Shown here: one piece after another, positions 24,212 to 35,150 of the stretch
Numbering within the stretch: position 1 is the first letter of the stretch
Layout: each line of letters opens with the position of its first letter
From: Heracleum sosnowskyi
Taxonomy: Eukaryota > Streptophyta > Magnoliopsida > Apiales > Apiaceae
Assembly (NCBI GenBank): GCA_030848705.1
Contig: CM061240.1
Span: 129,382,998-129,446,997, forward strand
Length of the DNA stretch: 64,000 nt
Reading direction: 5' to 3'
Translations under genes and position numbers: made by a program
Notes under the pieces: model-generated
Seen by the model: only the letters and a program-made list of their open reading frames with translations
Told to the model about the DNA's origin: nothing
Databases searched by the model: none

Positions 24212-24357
24212 AGTCTGACTGTAAGTTTTTAAAGTTTTCTATTCTAAGTTAAAGTTAAACTCTGACATATTTTAAACACTGCATTTGTTATATGTTTTGA
24301 CATCATCAATTATCTGTTTAACTTGTACATTTTTATTATGCACAAGTTGGGGGAGAT
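24212..24357 (+). other. 3' spacer and polypurine tract of B2
   Basis: Non-coding, with TTTTGACATCATCA near 24294 and the tract TTGGGGGAGAT (24347-24357) before the LTR, as in B1. Confidence 0.8.
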
Positions 24358-24853
24358 TGTTAGATATAATTGCTGACGTTTGTTCATCAGTGTTTAAGCA
24401 ACAGGTGATCATCAGAGTTTACATGGAAGCCAGTCAGAGTTTGTTAAAGTCTGACGTGGTGATAGTTGAATTAGCTGTCGGTGCTGAATTGAATATTCTA
24501 GAAGCAATATATTCTGAAGATGGAAAGAAGCAGAATATATTGATACAGCTAAGGAAACGGAATAGAAGATAAGAAGCAATCCTTAATTGATATAAATTGT
24601 ATAGCTAACTTATAGGAATATCAATTAGAGATGGATTGTATGTAGCTGTGTACTATATAAACACAGATAGGTTATCCCTAGAAGGGATGCGATTATTGAA
24701 ATATTATTCTTGTAACCTAGTAGCTCTTTGTGATTCATTAACATCACTAAGAGAGAATTATTTAATATAATTCAGTTTGTTGATTTACAAACTTGTGTTC
24801 TTGATTGTTATTCTCATACATACTTGATTACATATTGTGTATTCGGCCTAACA
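24358..24853 (+). repeat. 3' LTR of B2, 496 bp
   Basis: Same length as, and by eye identical to, the 5' LTR; followed by the duplication GTTCT and the resumed Athila frame. Confidence 0.96.
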
Positions 24854-24858
24854 GTTCT

Positions 24859-26077
24859 TTTGCTGCAAGAGTTTGATTTGGAGATCAAAGATAGAAAGGG
24901 TACAAAAAACCAGGTAGCTGATCATTTGTCTCGGTTGGAGGACCACGGTAAGAATGTTGTTGATAAAACTCTTATCAATGAATTTTTTCCTGATGAGCAA
25001 CTTTTTGGGGTGCAAGATGAAGAACCATGGTTTGCAGACATTGTGAACTATCTTGTGAGTAATGTCATCCCTGCTGAATTCTCTTATGCTCAAAGGAAGA
25101 AGTTTCTACATGATGTGAAGTGGTACCGTTGGGACGAGACATTCTTATTTAGACAGGGAGCTGACCAGGTGATAAGGAGATGCATTCCTTATAGTGAAAC
25201 TGAGGGTGTTTTGCGAGATTACCATTCCACCACCTATGGAGGTCATTATGGTGGTGAGAAGACAGCTACTCGAGTACTTCAGGCAGGTTTCTACTGGCCA
25301 ACTCTGTTTAAAGACGCTCATCAGTTTGTGTTGAGGTGTGATCGATGCCAAAGGGTTGGTAATATCTCTAGGAGGAATGAGATGCCTCTTAATATGCTGC
25401 TTGAAGTGGAGATTTTCGATGTGTGGGGAATCGATTTCATGGGACCGTTTGTTTCGTCCTGCAATAATCAGTACATACTGTTAGCTGTGGATTACGTGTC
25501 TAAATGGGTTGAGGTAAAGGCTTTACCGACCAATGATGCTAAAGTGGTGCTGAGTTTTCTGCATAAGCAAATCTTCACGCGTTTTGGAACTCCAAGGGTA
25601 ATCATTAGTGATGAGGGTACGCATTTTTGTAATCGCAAGTTTACAGCCTTGATGGCTAGGTATAATATCAATCATCGTGTTGCTACTGCCTATCACCCTC
25701 AGACAAATGGCCAAGCTGAAGTTTCTAATAGGGAGATCAAGCGTATTCTTGAAAAAGTTGTAAATCCTTCGAGGAAGGATTGGTCGTTGAAGCTTGATGA
25801 AGCTGTTTGGGCTTACAGGACAGCTTACAAGACTCCTTTGGGTACGTCACCGTTTCAGCTGGTGTATGGTAAGGCTTGTCATTTGCCTGCCGAGTTAGAG
25901 CACAAGGCATATTGGGCGTTGAAGAAGTTGAACTTTGATTTGTCAGCTGCTGGCGAGAAAAGAATGCTTCAAATTAATGAGTTGGATGAGTTTCGGCTAC
26001 AAGTTTATGAAAATCACAAGTTATACAAGGAGAAGGTCAAGACATGGCATGATAAGAAGTTGGTTCACAAGTCCTTT
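24859..26077 (+). pseudogene. pol: Athila pol: end of RNase H and integrase
   Basis: Continues the Athila frame after B2: LLQEFDLEIKDRKG, then NQVADHLSRLE, the integrase zinc finger (His near GGHYGG, Cys pair CDRCQR) and the catalytic core with Asp (GIDFMGP), Asp (SDEGTHF) and Glu (NGQAEVSNRE). It then runs through the gypsy integrase C-terminal helices (ELDEFR, YKEKVK) to KSF, where A2 is inserted. No stop or shift within this piece. Integrase would join element cDNA to the chromosome; here the gene is physically split. Confidence 0.94.
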
Positions 26078-26684
26078 TGTTGCCCAGTAATAATCTATTG
26101 TAGAAGGGGGGTTGAATACAATAGTGTAAGATAATCGACTTCTTAATGTATATATCACAAATATGAAAAGAAAGATAACAGCTTTATTAAATCTGATATA
26201 AAACTGTTACAAACTCTCTCAAGAAATTCTGATGTTCTTGAGAGCTGCTAGTTTACAAAAACTCTCTCAAGAAATTCTGTTCTTAAGAGCTTCTCTTCGA
26301 TTATGTTCTCTATCTAATGAATACATAAATCGAAGCCAAGACTGTGTTTATATAGTGCACACAGCTTCTCTATCAATAACAAGATAAGTCCTAATCAATA
26401 ACAAAGATAGAAACCTATCCTTAATCGATAGCTACATTCTACAAACCAGGAACAGATAGAATAAACTTCCATGTTTATCTAGACTCCAAATATAACTCGA
26501 AGTAGGAATCCTGATCAGCTGCAAGTTCTGATGATCAATCCTGATCATAGTCTGAGTAGGAATCCTGATGATCAATAAGATACTGACGCTTGATCAAATA
26601 CTGATGACCATGCAATACTGATGACGTCAGCAATCCTGATCAGTTGAGTCTAGCTTCTGACGATCATTGAATTCTGATCTAACA
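26078..26684 (-). repeat. 3' LTR of A2, 607 bp
   Basis: On the minus strand TGTTAGATCAG...GGGCAACA. TATA box (plus-strand TTTATATAG) at about 26348-26356, hairpins at 26216-26289, many ATCAGGATT/ATACTGAT motifs in U3. Confidence 0.96.
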
Positions 26685-26695
26685 ATCTCCCCCAA
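26685..26695 (-). promoter_or_regulatory. 3' polypurine tract (A2)
   Basis: Plus-strand ATCTCCCCCAA, i.e. TTGGGGGAGAT on the element strand, next to the LTR. Confidence 0.88.
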
Positions 26696-26793
26696 TCTCA
26701 TACTTTGTGAAATAAAGTATAGATTCCAAATATTCAATGATGTCAAAAACATGTATCAAAATGTACAAGTATCTTCAGAAACAACTTATCTGT

Positions 26794-29700
26794 TTAAGCT
26801 TTTTGATAGAACAGATTCATCTTCAAGAAGTTGGATAATAAACTTTCTTCTTTTTCTTCAAGAATTTGAATCAGTCTTTCCTTAAGATTTCTGAGTTCTT
26901 CATCTTCCTCATTAATCTGGTAGATAGCTGCTCTGAGATTCTGTATGGAGTTCCTTTGAAGACTATGCTCTTCTAGCATAAGATAAGCAATTTCCTTCCC
27001 ATCAGGACTGAGTGAAAGATGAGTCATGCCAAAATTTATTTCTTTAACAGCAGTACCCCTTTGCATTTCCACATCCTGACCTCTTTGATTTAAGTACATG
27101 GGAATATAATTACCATCGAAATTACTGTTTCCATCCAGTCTTCTTCTTATCGTTGACAAAATCATGTCACTCCATTCTTTGTACACTTGGTTCTTCCATC
27201 TTAACAGATAGTGAACATATTTCAGTTCCTGTGTAGTTTTCATCAGCAGATCTTGAATAGATAGAATCTTCACATTACCATCTTTCATGAAGTACAGAAG
27301 CTTTTCTTTCTTTTCAAAACCATCATGACAATCTATAACTATATCAACAGCTAATAAATTGTTCAGGTTTTCAGAAGTTAAAGTACCTCCAATTTCAGTT
27401 AAGGAGTAAGGATCAACATAAGTCATGTTTAGAAATTCAGCATCCCTGTGTCCAATACCTCCTCTTGTGTAACTTGACATTTGCTTCAGATTCGAAAACA
27501 TCTTTATCCAGAGTGTTTTTGATCTAGCCATATCAGACAAATCAACAACACTTGAAGCACTTGTTATAATTCCACCAGACTGAAAATTGATAAGTTTATC
27601 ACACCTTAGTGTACTTATATGTTTCCACTTCTTGTATTTCTCCTTTTTCATGAGCGTAGCTTCTTTCAAGTAAAGATTCTTGCCTGCTTGTATTTCTCCA
27701 TTGTCTTTCATTTGAAACTTTAAGCCTTTGTAGATAGAGATTGAAATCTTCATATGTTCTTTTTGTAATATCTCTTCTTCTGGCTTCTTCTTCTTCATCT
27801 ACTTCTTTGTTGTGACAATCAACAACAGTAGATAAGATTATCAAATCAACCTCTTGCAGAATTTCAGATTCATCAGGATCTTGAATATTGTCAGGATTAG
27901 AATCTTCAATTTGATTTGTATTGCTGAGAGTTGATTTACTTGATTTTCTTCTCAATTCAGGTTCTTCTTCAACAAATTCCTTGTCTTCTTTCTCCATGAT
28001 ATCCTTGATAACAGGATCTGTTAGATTTTGTGAAGCTTCAGGAATTTCTTCAATTCTTAATCCTCTAGACCTTGTCTGTCTAGGTACTATTTGAGTTGAA
28101 GAACCTCTTCTATTTCTTCTAACACCTCTTCTACCTCTGCTTCCTCTACCTCTAGCAGGAGCAGTATAGCTTTCCATTGTCTCTCTTTGTAGTCTCAAGA
28201 ATTCTTCATGTGAGAGATCTGGATATTCTTCACTTGCTGTAGAGAGTGCTTTTCTGGCAAATAATTGTTGAACTCTTTTATCAGTGTGATAAAGAGTAAC
28301 AATTCTACCATCTTTTGTAGAAAACTTCTGGAATAAATTTGATGCATCTTCAGGATTATCAATAATCACATCTTCATCACCTTCAGGAATTGTAGCAAGA
28401 ATGTGTCCATGACCAGGTGTCAGGATTTGATCTTCCGTCAGGATCTGAGATTGCACCAATGTTCTTACTGTCTTAACTCCAGAATCAGAAACATGAGTTG
28501 ACTGCGTTGTTTGACTTTGAGAAGTTTGAATTGTAGACTTCAAAACTGCAGCATCAGAGGTTTCTCCTTGTATCACTTTGTCACCACCATCATTTCCAGT
28601 ATCATCATCATTATTTCTTAATACTAGATCAGGTGTACATTTTGTCTGAATAACCTTCTCCCCCTTTTTGACATCAGGATTTGACAATAATTGCAAAATT
28701 AAGGAAAGAGAGGCTTGAATTTCAGTTACCTTTGTATCCAGAGAATCAATTCTTTGTTTGATGGAGGTTTGTTCTGAAACAACAGATTTCACTTGGGATT
28801 CCACTACCCTCAGTTGTAAAGTAGTAGGCACCTTTGTAAAATTATTAAAGATATCAGTCCTCACTTTTTCAGTTGAACCCTTGATAGAATCAATCTCACT
28901 TTTCAGGCTTTTGGATAACAGAGTAGTAGCCTTCAGATGATTCTTCAAGTCTTGATTCTCTATAGATTTCACTGCATGATAGGCATGTCCAATAGCAGAA
29001 GAAAAACTGATAGATTCATCAGAATTGTGCCATGAATTGTTCCATTCATTCTGTCTAAATGCCTCTGCAGGATCAAAGGAAGGAATAGAAAAATCTTGTC
29101 TCTGATCTTTCCCAGTGGAAGCATTGCTAGCCATATATGTACTTGATGAACCAAAATTAGTTCCAAGACTAATTTTGAGTGCTGTAGCAAGCTGTTCCTT
29201 CTCTTTTCGATTCTCATCATCATCACTATCATCAGAGTCATCATCATCAGTACTATGAGTAACATCAGGATCAGGAATTGCAATACCTTTCTGTTTATCC
29301 TGTGATTCTGAGATAGGATGATCCATTGGTCTTGAACGAAGTGGCTGTATCAAAATAGGTTCATTATCAGGAGCACCACTAGCGTCAGGATGAACATCGT
29401 CAGGATTTGATATGCTTGCATCAGTATTTGCTACCAATGGTTCTTGTGGAGCTTGAGGTTCAGAAGCTGCTTCAACACTTTGAGCTAAAGGTTCTTGTGT
29501 GCTTCCCTCATTGACAATGTTCTCGACCAATCTTTCAATAGAAGCTGTAGCTTTGCCTGCATCTTCACTTTGAGAAGATGGTTCTTGTGTAGCTGGAATG
29601 TTGATGTCTTCATTCTCCCTTTGAGAAAATGGTTCTTGTGTGACCATTCCACTAGCTAAGCCTTCACCCAAACTTTGATTGAGTGGTTCTTGTGTGGCAG

Positions 29701-31297
29701 GATCAACAGTAGCTGCTGAATTACTCTGAAATTCAGGTTCTTGTGGGCTTGATCCTTTCAGCTTCTTCTGTCTCTGATAGACTAACTCTTCTGCATTCCT
29801 CTTTTTCTTTGATGTAGGTGTAAGACCAACCAAGGAAGCAGTTGTAGAAACCTTCTCCCAAGAAATTTCTCTAATCTGAGATGGAGAGGCTGGAGAGTCT
29901 GATATAGAGACAACTTTTGTTGTTGCATCAGGAATACTAACATCAGGATTTGCTAGAGCATCAGGAGTAGATGACTCATCAGGATTTGATGTCTGAATAT
30001 CAGTATCCTTCATTTGCACTGTCAAAGGAATATGATACCTGCTCTTTGATAATTTCCTTGTCTTTTGTGGTTTTGATGAAGGTACCACAGCTTTAGTAGC
30101 AGTATCAGCAACTTCCTTGTTCACATTCATCACAGAGGATATAGGTAAGTCATCCTCTGAATCACTTTCATCAATCAACCTTAACTTCCTTTTCATAGGA
30201 ACATTCTTAACAACCTTATCAGCTTTCTTGACCAGGACCCCTTGTACACCCCCTTGTATCTTCTTTTTAGTGAGTGGTGTAGAGGAAAAATCCTTTGAAC
30301 CTGATTGCCTTCCAGACACATCAGTTCTAGCTGATTTCTTTGATTTTACAACTAAAGTCTTTTGAGAGACAGTAGAGGTGGTTGTTAACTGTTTAGACTG
30401 TTTAGGTTGCATGCTTGTGTCAGGAACAAGGTGGGTTGGGCCTTGCCCCATAGCATTAGAAAGTAGTCCATAACGAGTAGGCATTTTCTGATGTAAGAAA
30501 AACCTAACCTCATCAGGAATAAAAGCATTTCCTATGAAACCATTTGCCTTATCACTGTTGACTAAGGACTTAATATTATTCTCAGTAATTCTACAGATTG
30601 GTAGAACTACATCATCCTCAAAAACAACATTAGGACAAAAGTGATTAAATATCAACTGTAAAAATCTAAGAAAACAGACAGAACCCAATTTATCTGATTT
30701 CCTATCACTTAAAGCTTTTAAGATAAAAGACCCATAATCAAACACTGTAGAATGGATAAGAGAGTACCCAATTTTAAGAGATCCTGATGGAAGAGCATCA
30801 AAATTTGATGTCTTGTTCAGGAAACAGCAGCTGATTGTATCAAAGAAGAAATTCCATTCCTTCTTAAGCTTTGTCCTGAAGAGATTTCCATATCTCTTTA
30901 CTTCACCATTGTAGCCCAACTTTGTAACAAACTCAAAAAGAGTAGAGTCCGAAACATTAGCAGGAATAGCATCACCAAGAACGGGTAAATGCAGGGCTGC
31001 CTCCATAATTGCAGGAGTCACATAGTGAGTAGTTTCATTATATTCAAAACTCATCAAGATTGTATCAGAATGTCCTTTATCAAAAGTAACTGAGTTCCAC
31101 ACCTGCATTACAGACTTAAAAGAAACACTTGCAGGTTCTGTTAAAGCAAACTTCAATGGGCTTGAAGCTAGAAAATCTTGAATGATATGAAACTCATTGG
31201 GTAAATCTTGATGATTTAGAATAGCCACAAAATTGTTAGTGGCGAATGTAACACCACTAATCACTGTCTGTTTGTTCATGAATGATGAAGATGTCAT
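26794..31297 (-). pseudogene. Third ORF of family A, about 1,500 codons, with one frameshift (A2)
   Basis: The likely start is the ATG at 31297 (MTSSSFMNKQ), in good context (acaATGAC); an in-frame ATG lies 42 bases upstream. The N-terminal domain (about 1-260) has KEWNFFFDTISC and the GYSLIHSTVFDYG block. Then come Lys/Ser-rich DNA-binding-like stretches, TQEP repeats, an acidic Asp run, a likely coiled coil, a basic RGRGSRGRRGVRRNRRG patch and the C-terminal domain ending FYQKA. One extra A in an A-run near 27648-27652 (five instead of four in A1) shifts the frame, splitting it into 31297-27599 and a second part 27798-26794. No signal peptide or membrane segment. Function unknown. Confidence 0.88.
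28657..28676 (-). promoter_or_regulatory. Internal polypurine tract in ORF3 (A2)
   Basis: Plus strand CTCCCCCTTTTTGACATCA, the complement of the tract seen in A1 and B1, at the equivalent ORF3 position. Confidence 0.6.
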
Positions 31298-31796
31298 TGT
31301 AAAGCTTTTGAAAAACTCGAGAATTAAGATTTGAAGCAATTAGGGTATGAAAGCACAGAGAGAGATAGAAAACGAAAAACTGATGATAAGAGAGTAATTA
31401 ACGATGTAGAACAATGAAAAGTATTTTGTTAAAACAAAATATTACTCTCAAGGACAGGTGTCAAAATATGATTTGTGCTCAAAGAATTAGTGGACAGATT
31501 ACGTGTGTCATTTAAATAAATCTGCACCGTCTTTTATGTGTATGTATTGATATATCTATAATAGTGCAACACACGCGCGCATACAGTTGTCCTACTAAAA
31601 CTCAACCGTCCATCAGCAGATACTGACGAAAAATTAGGCACAAATTAAGTAATGAAATACTGACCTGTACATCAGGATTGACCAGTTGACTTCCTGTCAG
31701 GATTGAGTCCTATCAGGATTTGATCAAAGATACATACCTTTCTGAATAACCATCAGGATTTGACAGTTATCAGGATTTCCTCTCTGTAGCTTTTCC
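31298..31796. other. A2 pol-ORF3 spacer
   Basis: About 460-500 bp without a gene. Next to pol (31670-31790) lie five ATCAGGATT-type motifs. There is no antisense ORF here, unlike A1. Confidence 0.8.
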
Positions 31797-33821
31797 TCAG
31801 AAATTCTCAAAATTCATCATTCCAAGTTCATTCACCAACTTATTGAAAGTAGCTTCAGGCAGTGGCTTGGTGAATATATCAGCTAGTTGTTGATCAGTAG
31901 GAACAAAGTGAAGTTCAATTGTTCCTTCCAGAACCTGTTCTCTTATAAAGTGATATCTGATACTGATGTGTTTAGTAAGAGAATGCTGAACTGGATTTCC
32001 TGTCATTGCAATAGCACTTTGGTTATCACAATAAATAGGGATTTTTGAGTATGACATGCCATAATCTAACAACTGATTTCTCATCCATATTATCTGAGCA
32101 CAACAACTTCCTGCAGCAATGTACTCAGCTTCTGCAGTTGAAGTGGAAATAGATTTCTGCTTTTTACTGAACCATGAAACTAGTCTTCCACCCAAAAACT
32201 GACAACTTCCTGAAGTACTTTTCCTGTCTATTTTGCATCCTGCAAAATCAGCATCTGAATAACCACACAACCCAAAATCTGATTCCCTTGCATACCAAAG
32301 GCCAAGTGAAGAAGTGCCTTTGAGATATCTGAAAATTCTTTTGACTGCAATCAGATGTGGTTCTCTAGGTTTTGCTTGAAATCTTGCACATAGACAGGTT
32401 GCAAACATGATATCTGGTCTACTGGCAGTGAGATACAATAAAGAGCCAATCATTCCTCTGTATTGAGTTACATCTACCTCTTCACCTTGATCAGGATCAA
32501 GTTTGGTAGCTGTAGCTATGGGAGTTGAAGCAGGAGTACTGTCTTGCATGTTAAACCTAGTCAATAAATTCCTTGTGTATTTAGACTGATTGATAAAAAT
32601 CCCTTCATCAGTCTGTTTAACTTGAAGACCAAGAAAGTAACTCATTTCTCCCATCATGCTCATTTGATATCTTGACTGCATAAGCTTAGAAAACTTTTCA
32701 CATAGCTTATTGTTTGTTGACCCAAAAATGATATCATCAACATAGATCTGAACTAACAGCAAATCCTTACCATGATTCAAATAAAATAGAGTTTTATCAA
32801 TTGCACCTCTTTTGAATCCACTTTCCAGTAAGAATTGAGTTAAGGTTTCATACCATGCTCTTGGAGCTTGCTTTAGTCCATAAAGTGCCTTATCCAGTCT
32901 GTAGACATAATCTGGATAATTATGATCAATGAAACCAGGAGGTTGTTCAACATAAACTTCTTCCTCCAGTTCACCATTTAAGAAAGCACTTTTAACATCC
33001 ATCTGGAAAACCTTGAATTTCTTATGTGCTGCATAAGCAAGAAATATCCTGATGGCTTCTAGTCTTGCAACAGGAGCAAAAGTTTCATCATAGTCAATTC
33101 CCTCTTGTTGGGAATACCCCTTTGCAACTAGTCTAGCTTTGTTTCTGATAATGACTCCATCAGAATCAGTCTTGTTCTTGAAAATCCACTTTGTACCAAC
33201 AATTGATCTATTCTTTGGTCTTGGTACCAGTTTCCAGACTTCATTCCTTTCAAATTCATTCAGTTCTTCTTGCATTGCAGTAACCCAATCAGCATCTTTA
33301 AGTGCATCTTCAACTTTCTTTGGCTCCTCCTTGGACAGAAAGTTATTGTATAGACATTCATTCTGAGTTGCACTTCTTGTTTGAACACCTGCATCAGGAT
33401 CTCCAATTATCAAATCAGGAGTATGATCTTTTGTCCATTTCCTTGCTGGTGTCAAATTGTTCCTTGAAGTAGATGCTTCCCCTGGATTGGTGTTATCTCG
33501 ATTGAAAGAATTTGATTGATTTGAAGCTCTCCCTGAATTATTGCTATGCCCTCCTGATGTGTTATCAGGATCTTCACTTGAATCAGTATCTGAAGAATTC
33601 TGTCCTGATGATTGAGTTGACTCTGAACTTGTAGTTGAATGTCGTTGCTCCCCCTCAACATTAGCACTACTAGTTGTATTACTGTTGTTTGCATCATCAG
33701 TATTAGCACCATCAGTACCTAGTGAGTCATCAGGATTTGGTGACCCATCAGTATCTGATGTATTGACAGCTTCTGATTCACTTTCTTCAGGTTCCTTGGA
33801 AGCTTCATTTTCAAATAACAA
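31797..33821 (-). CDS. pol: pol of A2: RT and RNase H, open segment of 674 codons
   Basis: The longest uninterrupted copia RT/RNase H of the window. A Ser/Asn/Asp-rich linker (about 1-125; many NPD, TDG) precedes the RT: WKLVPRPKNRS, KARLVAKGYSQQEG, MDVKSAFLNGELEEE, YGLKQAPRAWYE, catalytic YVDDIIFGS, then LYLTASRPDIM, RNase H DADFAGCKIDRKSTSG, STAEAEYIAAG, DNQSAIAM, TKHISIRYHFIRE. It ends GMMNFENF. It is joined upstream, in the same frame, to the integrase segment by a single TGA at 33846-33848. All catalytic motifs I can check are present, so the protein part could be active if made. Confidence 0.93.
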   Translation of the reverse strand: MLFENEASKEPEESESEAVNTSDTDGSPNPDDSLGTDGANTDDANNSNTTSSANVEGEQRHSTTSSESTQSSGQNSSDTDSSEDPDNTSGGHSNNSGRASNQSNSFNRDNTNPGEASTSRNNLTPARKWTKDHTPDLIIGDPDAGVQTRSATQNECLYNNFLSKEEPKKVEDALKDADWVTAMQEELNEFERNEVWKLVPRPKNRSIVGTKWIFKNKTDSDGVIIRNKARLVAKGYSQQEGIDYDETFAPVARLEAIRIFLAYAAHKKFKVFQMDVKSAFLNGELEEEVYVEQPPGFIDHNYPDYVYRLDKALYGLKQAPRAWYETLTQFLLESGFKRGAIDKTLFYLNHGKDLLLVQIYVDDIIFGSTNNKLCEKFSKLMQSRYQMSMMGEMSYFLGLQVKQTDEGIFINQSKYTRNLLTRFNMQDSTPASTPIATATKLDPDQGEEVDVTQYRGMIGSLLYLTASRPDIMFATCLCARFQAKPREPHLIAVKRIFRYLKGTSSLGLWYARESDFGLCGYSDADFAGCKIDRKSTSGSCQFLGGRLVSWFSKKQKSISTSTAEAEYIAAGSCCAQIIWMRNQLLDYGMSYSKIPIYCDNQSAIAMTGNPVQHSLTKHISIRYHFIREQVLEGTIELHFVPTDQQLADIFTKPLPEATFNKLVNELGMMNFENF

Positions 33822-33845
33822 TCTATCATGCGAGTCTTCAATGAT

Positions 33846-35135
33846 TCAAGTTATCTTTTTGTCATCAAAAGATACATGTATTGACTCCATGACAGTTCTT
33901 GTTCTCAAATTAAAAACTCTGAAGGCTTTTGATGCAGGATAGCCTATGAATATTCCTTCATCAGCCTTTGTTTCAAATTTTCCTAGCTGTTTAGGATGAG
34001 TTCTGAGAACAAAACATTTACAGCCAAACACATGCAAATGCTTCAGACTTGGTTTCTTCTCCTTGAGTGACTGATAAGGAGTGACACCATGCCTGTTTAT
34101 CAATGTGAGATTTTGTGTATAGCATGCTGTGTTGACTGCTTCTACCCAGAAATATGTAGGTAGTTTAGCTTCTTCTAACATAGTTCTGCCAGCTTCAATA
34201 AGAGTTCTATTCTTCCTTTCTACTACTCCATTTTGCTGAGGTGTGCCAGGAGCAGAGAATTGTTGAATAATTCCTTTGTATTTGCAGAACTCTTCCATCT
34301 TTGAATTCTTAAATTCAGTACCATTATCACTTCTCAGAATCTTGACTTTGTACTTTGTGGTTGTCTCAATCATTCTCACATGATCCAACAGAACTTCAGG
34401 AGTTTCATCTTTTCTGTGCAGAAAATACACCCAGGTGAATCTAGAATATTCATCAACAATTACAAGAGTGTACCTTTTCTTACTGATGGACATGATGTTG
34501 ACTGGACCAAACAGATCAAGATGTAGCATGTGATATGGTTCTTCAATAGAGGATTCTGATTTACTCTGGAATGATGTCCTTCTTTGTTTTGCTTTTTGGC
34601 ATGCATCACAGAGTCCATCAGGTGTATATAAGACATTAGGTAATCCTCTTACTAACTCTTTCTTAACCAACTCATTGATGTTGCTGAAGTTGAGATGAGA
34701 AAGCTTCTTGTGCCAATTCCAACTTTCATCTACTGAAGCTTTACTGATGAAACATGTAGGAGAGCCATCAGTATCTGAGAGAATGTTGGCTTCATATATG
34801 TTACCATGTCTGTAGCCAGTTAGTGCTATCTTTCCTGTTGCTTTACTGACTACTTCACAATGTGTAGAATAGAAATTGACATGATAACCTCTGTCAGTGA
34901 TTTGACTAATACTCAACAAGTTGTGTTTTAGTCCCTTCACTAGAGCTACTTTTTCAATGATGACATTTCCAATGATTATATTGCCATATCCCAAGGTTTG
35001 TCCAATGTTGCCATCTCCATAAGACACAGTTGGGCCAGCTTTTTCCTCATATTCTGATAACAGGGCTTTGTTTCCAGTCATGTGCACAGAACATCCACTA
35101 TCCATGACTAACACATTTTTCCTTTTACCCTGCAT
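33846..35135 (-). pseudogene. pol: pol of A2: protease edge and integrase, ended by TGA
   Basis: Begins MQGKRKNVLVMDSGCSVHMTG: DSGC is the aspartic protease motif. Integrase: His-His-Cys-Cys finger (HKKLSHLN...CDACQKAKQ), Asp (HLDLFGP), Asp (RSDNGTEFKN), Glu (NGVVERKNR). The segment ends SFDDKKIT at a TGA (33846-33848) where family B has Gly; the downstream linker and RT are in the same frame. The upstream border has an in-frame TAG (35151-35153) and a splice-acceptor-like TGATGCAG/GG at about 35130. Confidence 0.92.
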
Positions 35136-35150
35136 CAGAATAATAAAACA

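Larger units (their letters stand above)
19487..24853 (+). mobile_element. B2: family B Sirevirus deletion derivative, 5,367 bp
   Basis: Two 496-bp LTRs that I read as identical, a primer site, a polypurine tract, and the 5-bp duplication GTTCT at 19482-19486 and 24854-24858. Inside are a broken gag, the pol integrase and only the last codons of ORF3. RT, RNase H and nearly all of ORF3 are gone. It is inserted in the Athila pol in the same orientation. Identical LTRs imply recent insertion in spite of many coding lesions. Confidence 0.96.

Noticed and set aside
26794..31297. Calling ORF3 an envelope gene
   Set aside because: Only the position fits. I see no signal peptide, membrane anchor, cleavage site or cysteine pattern in any of the four copies.
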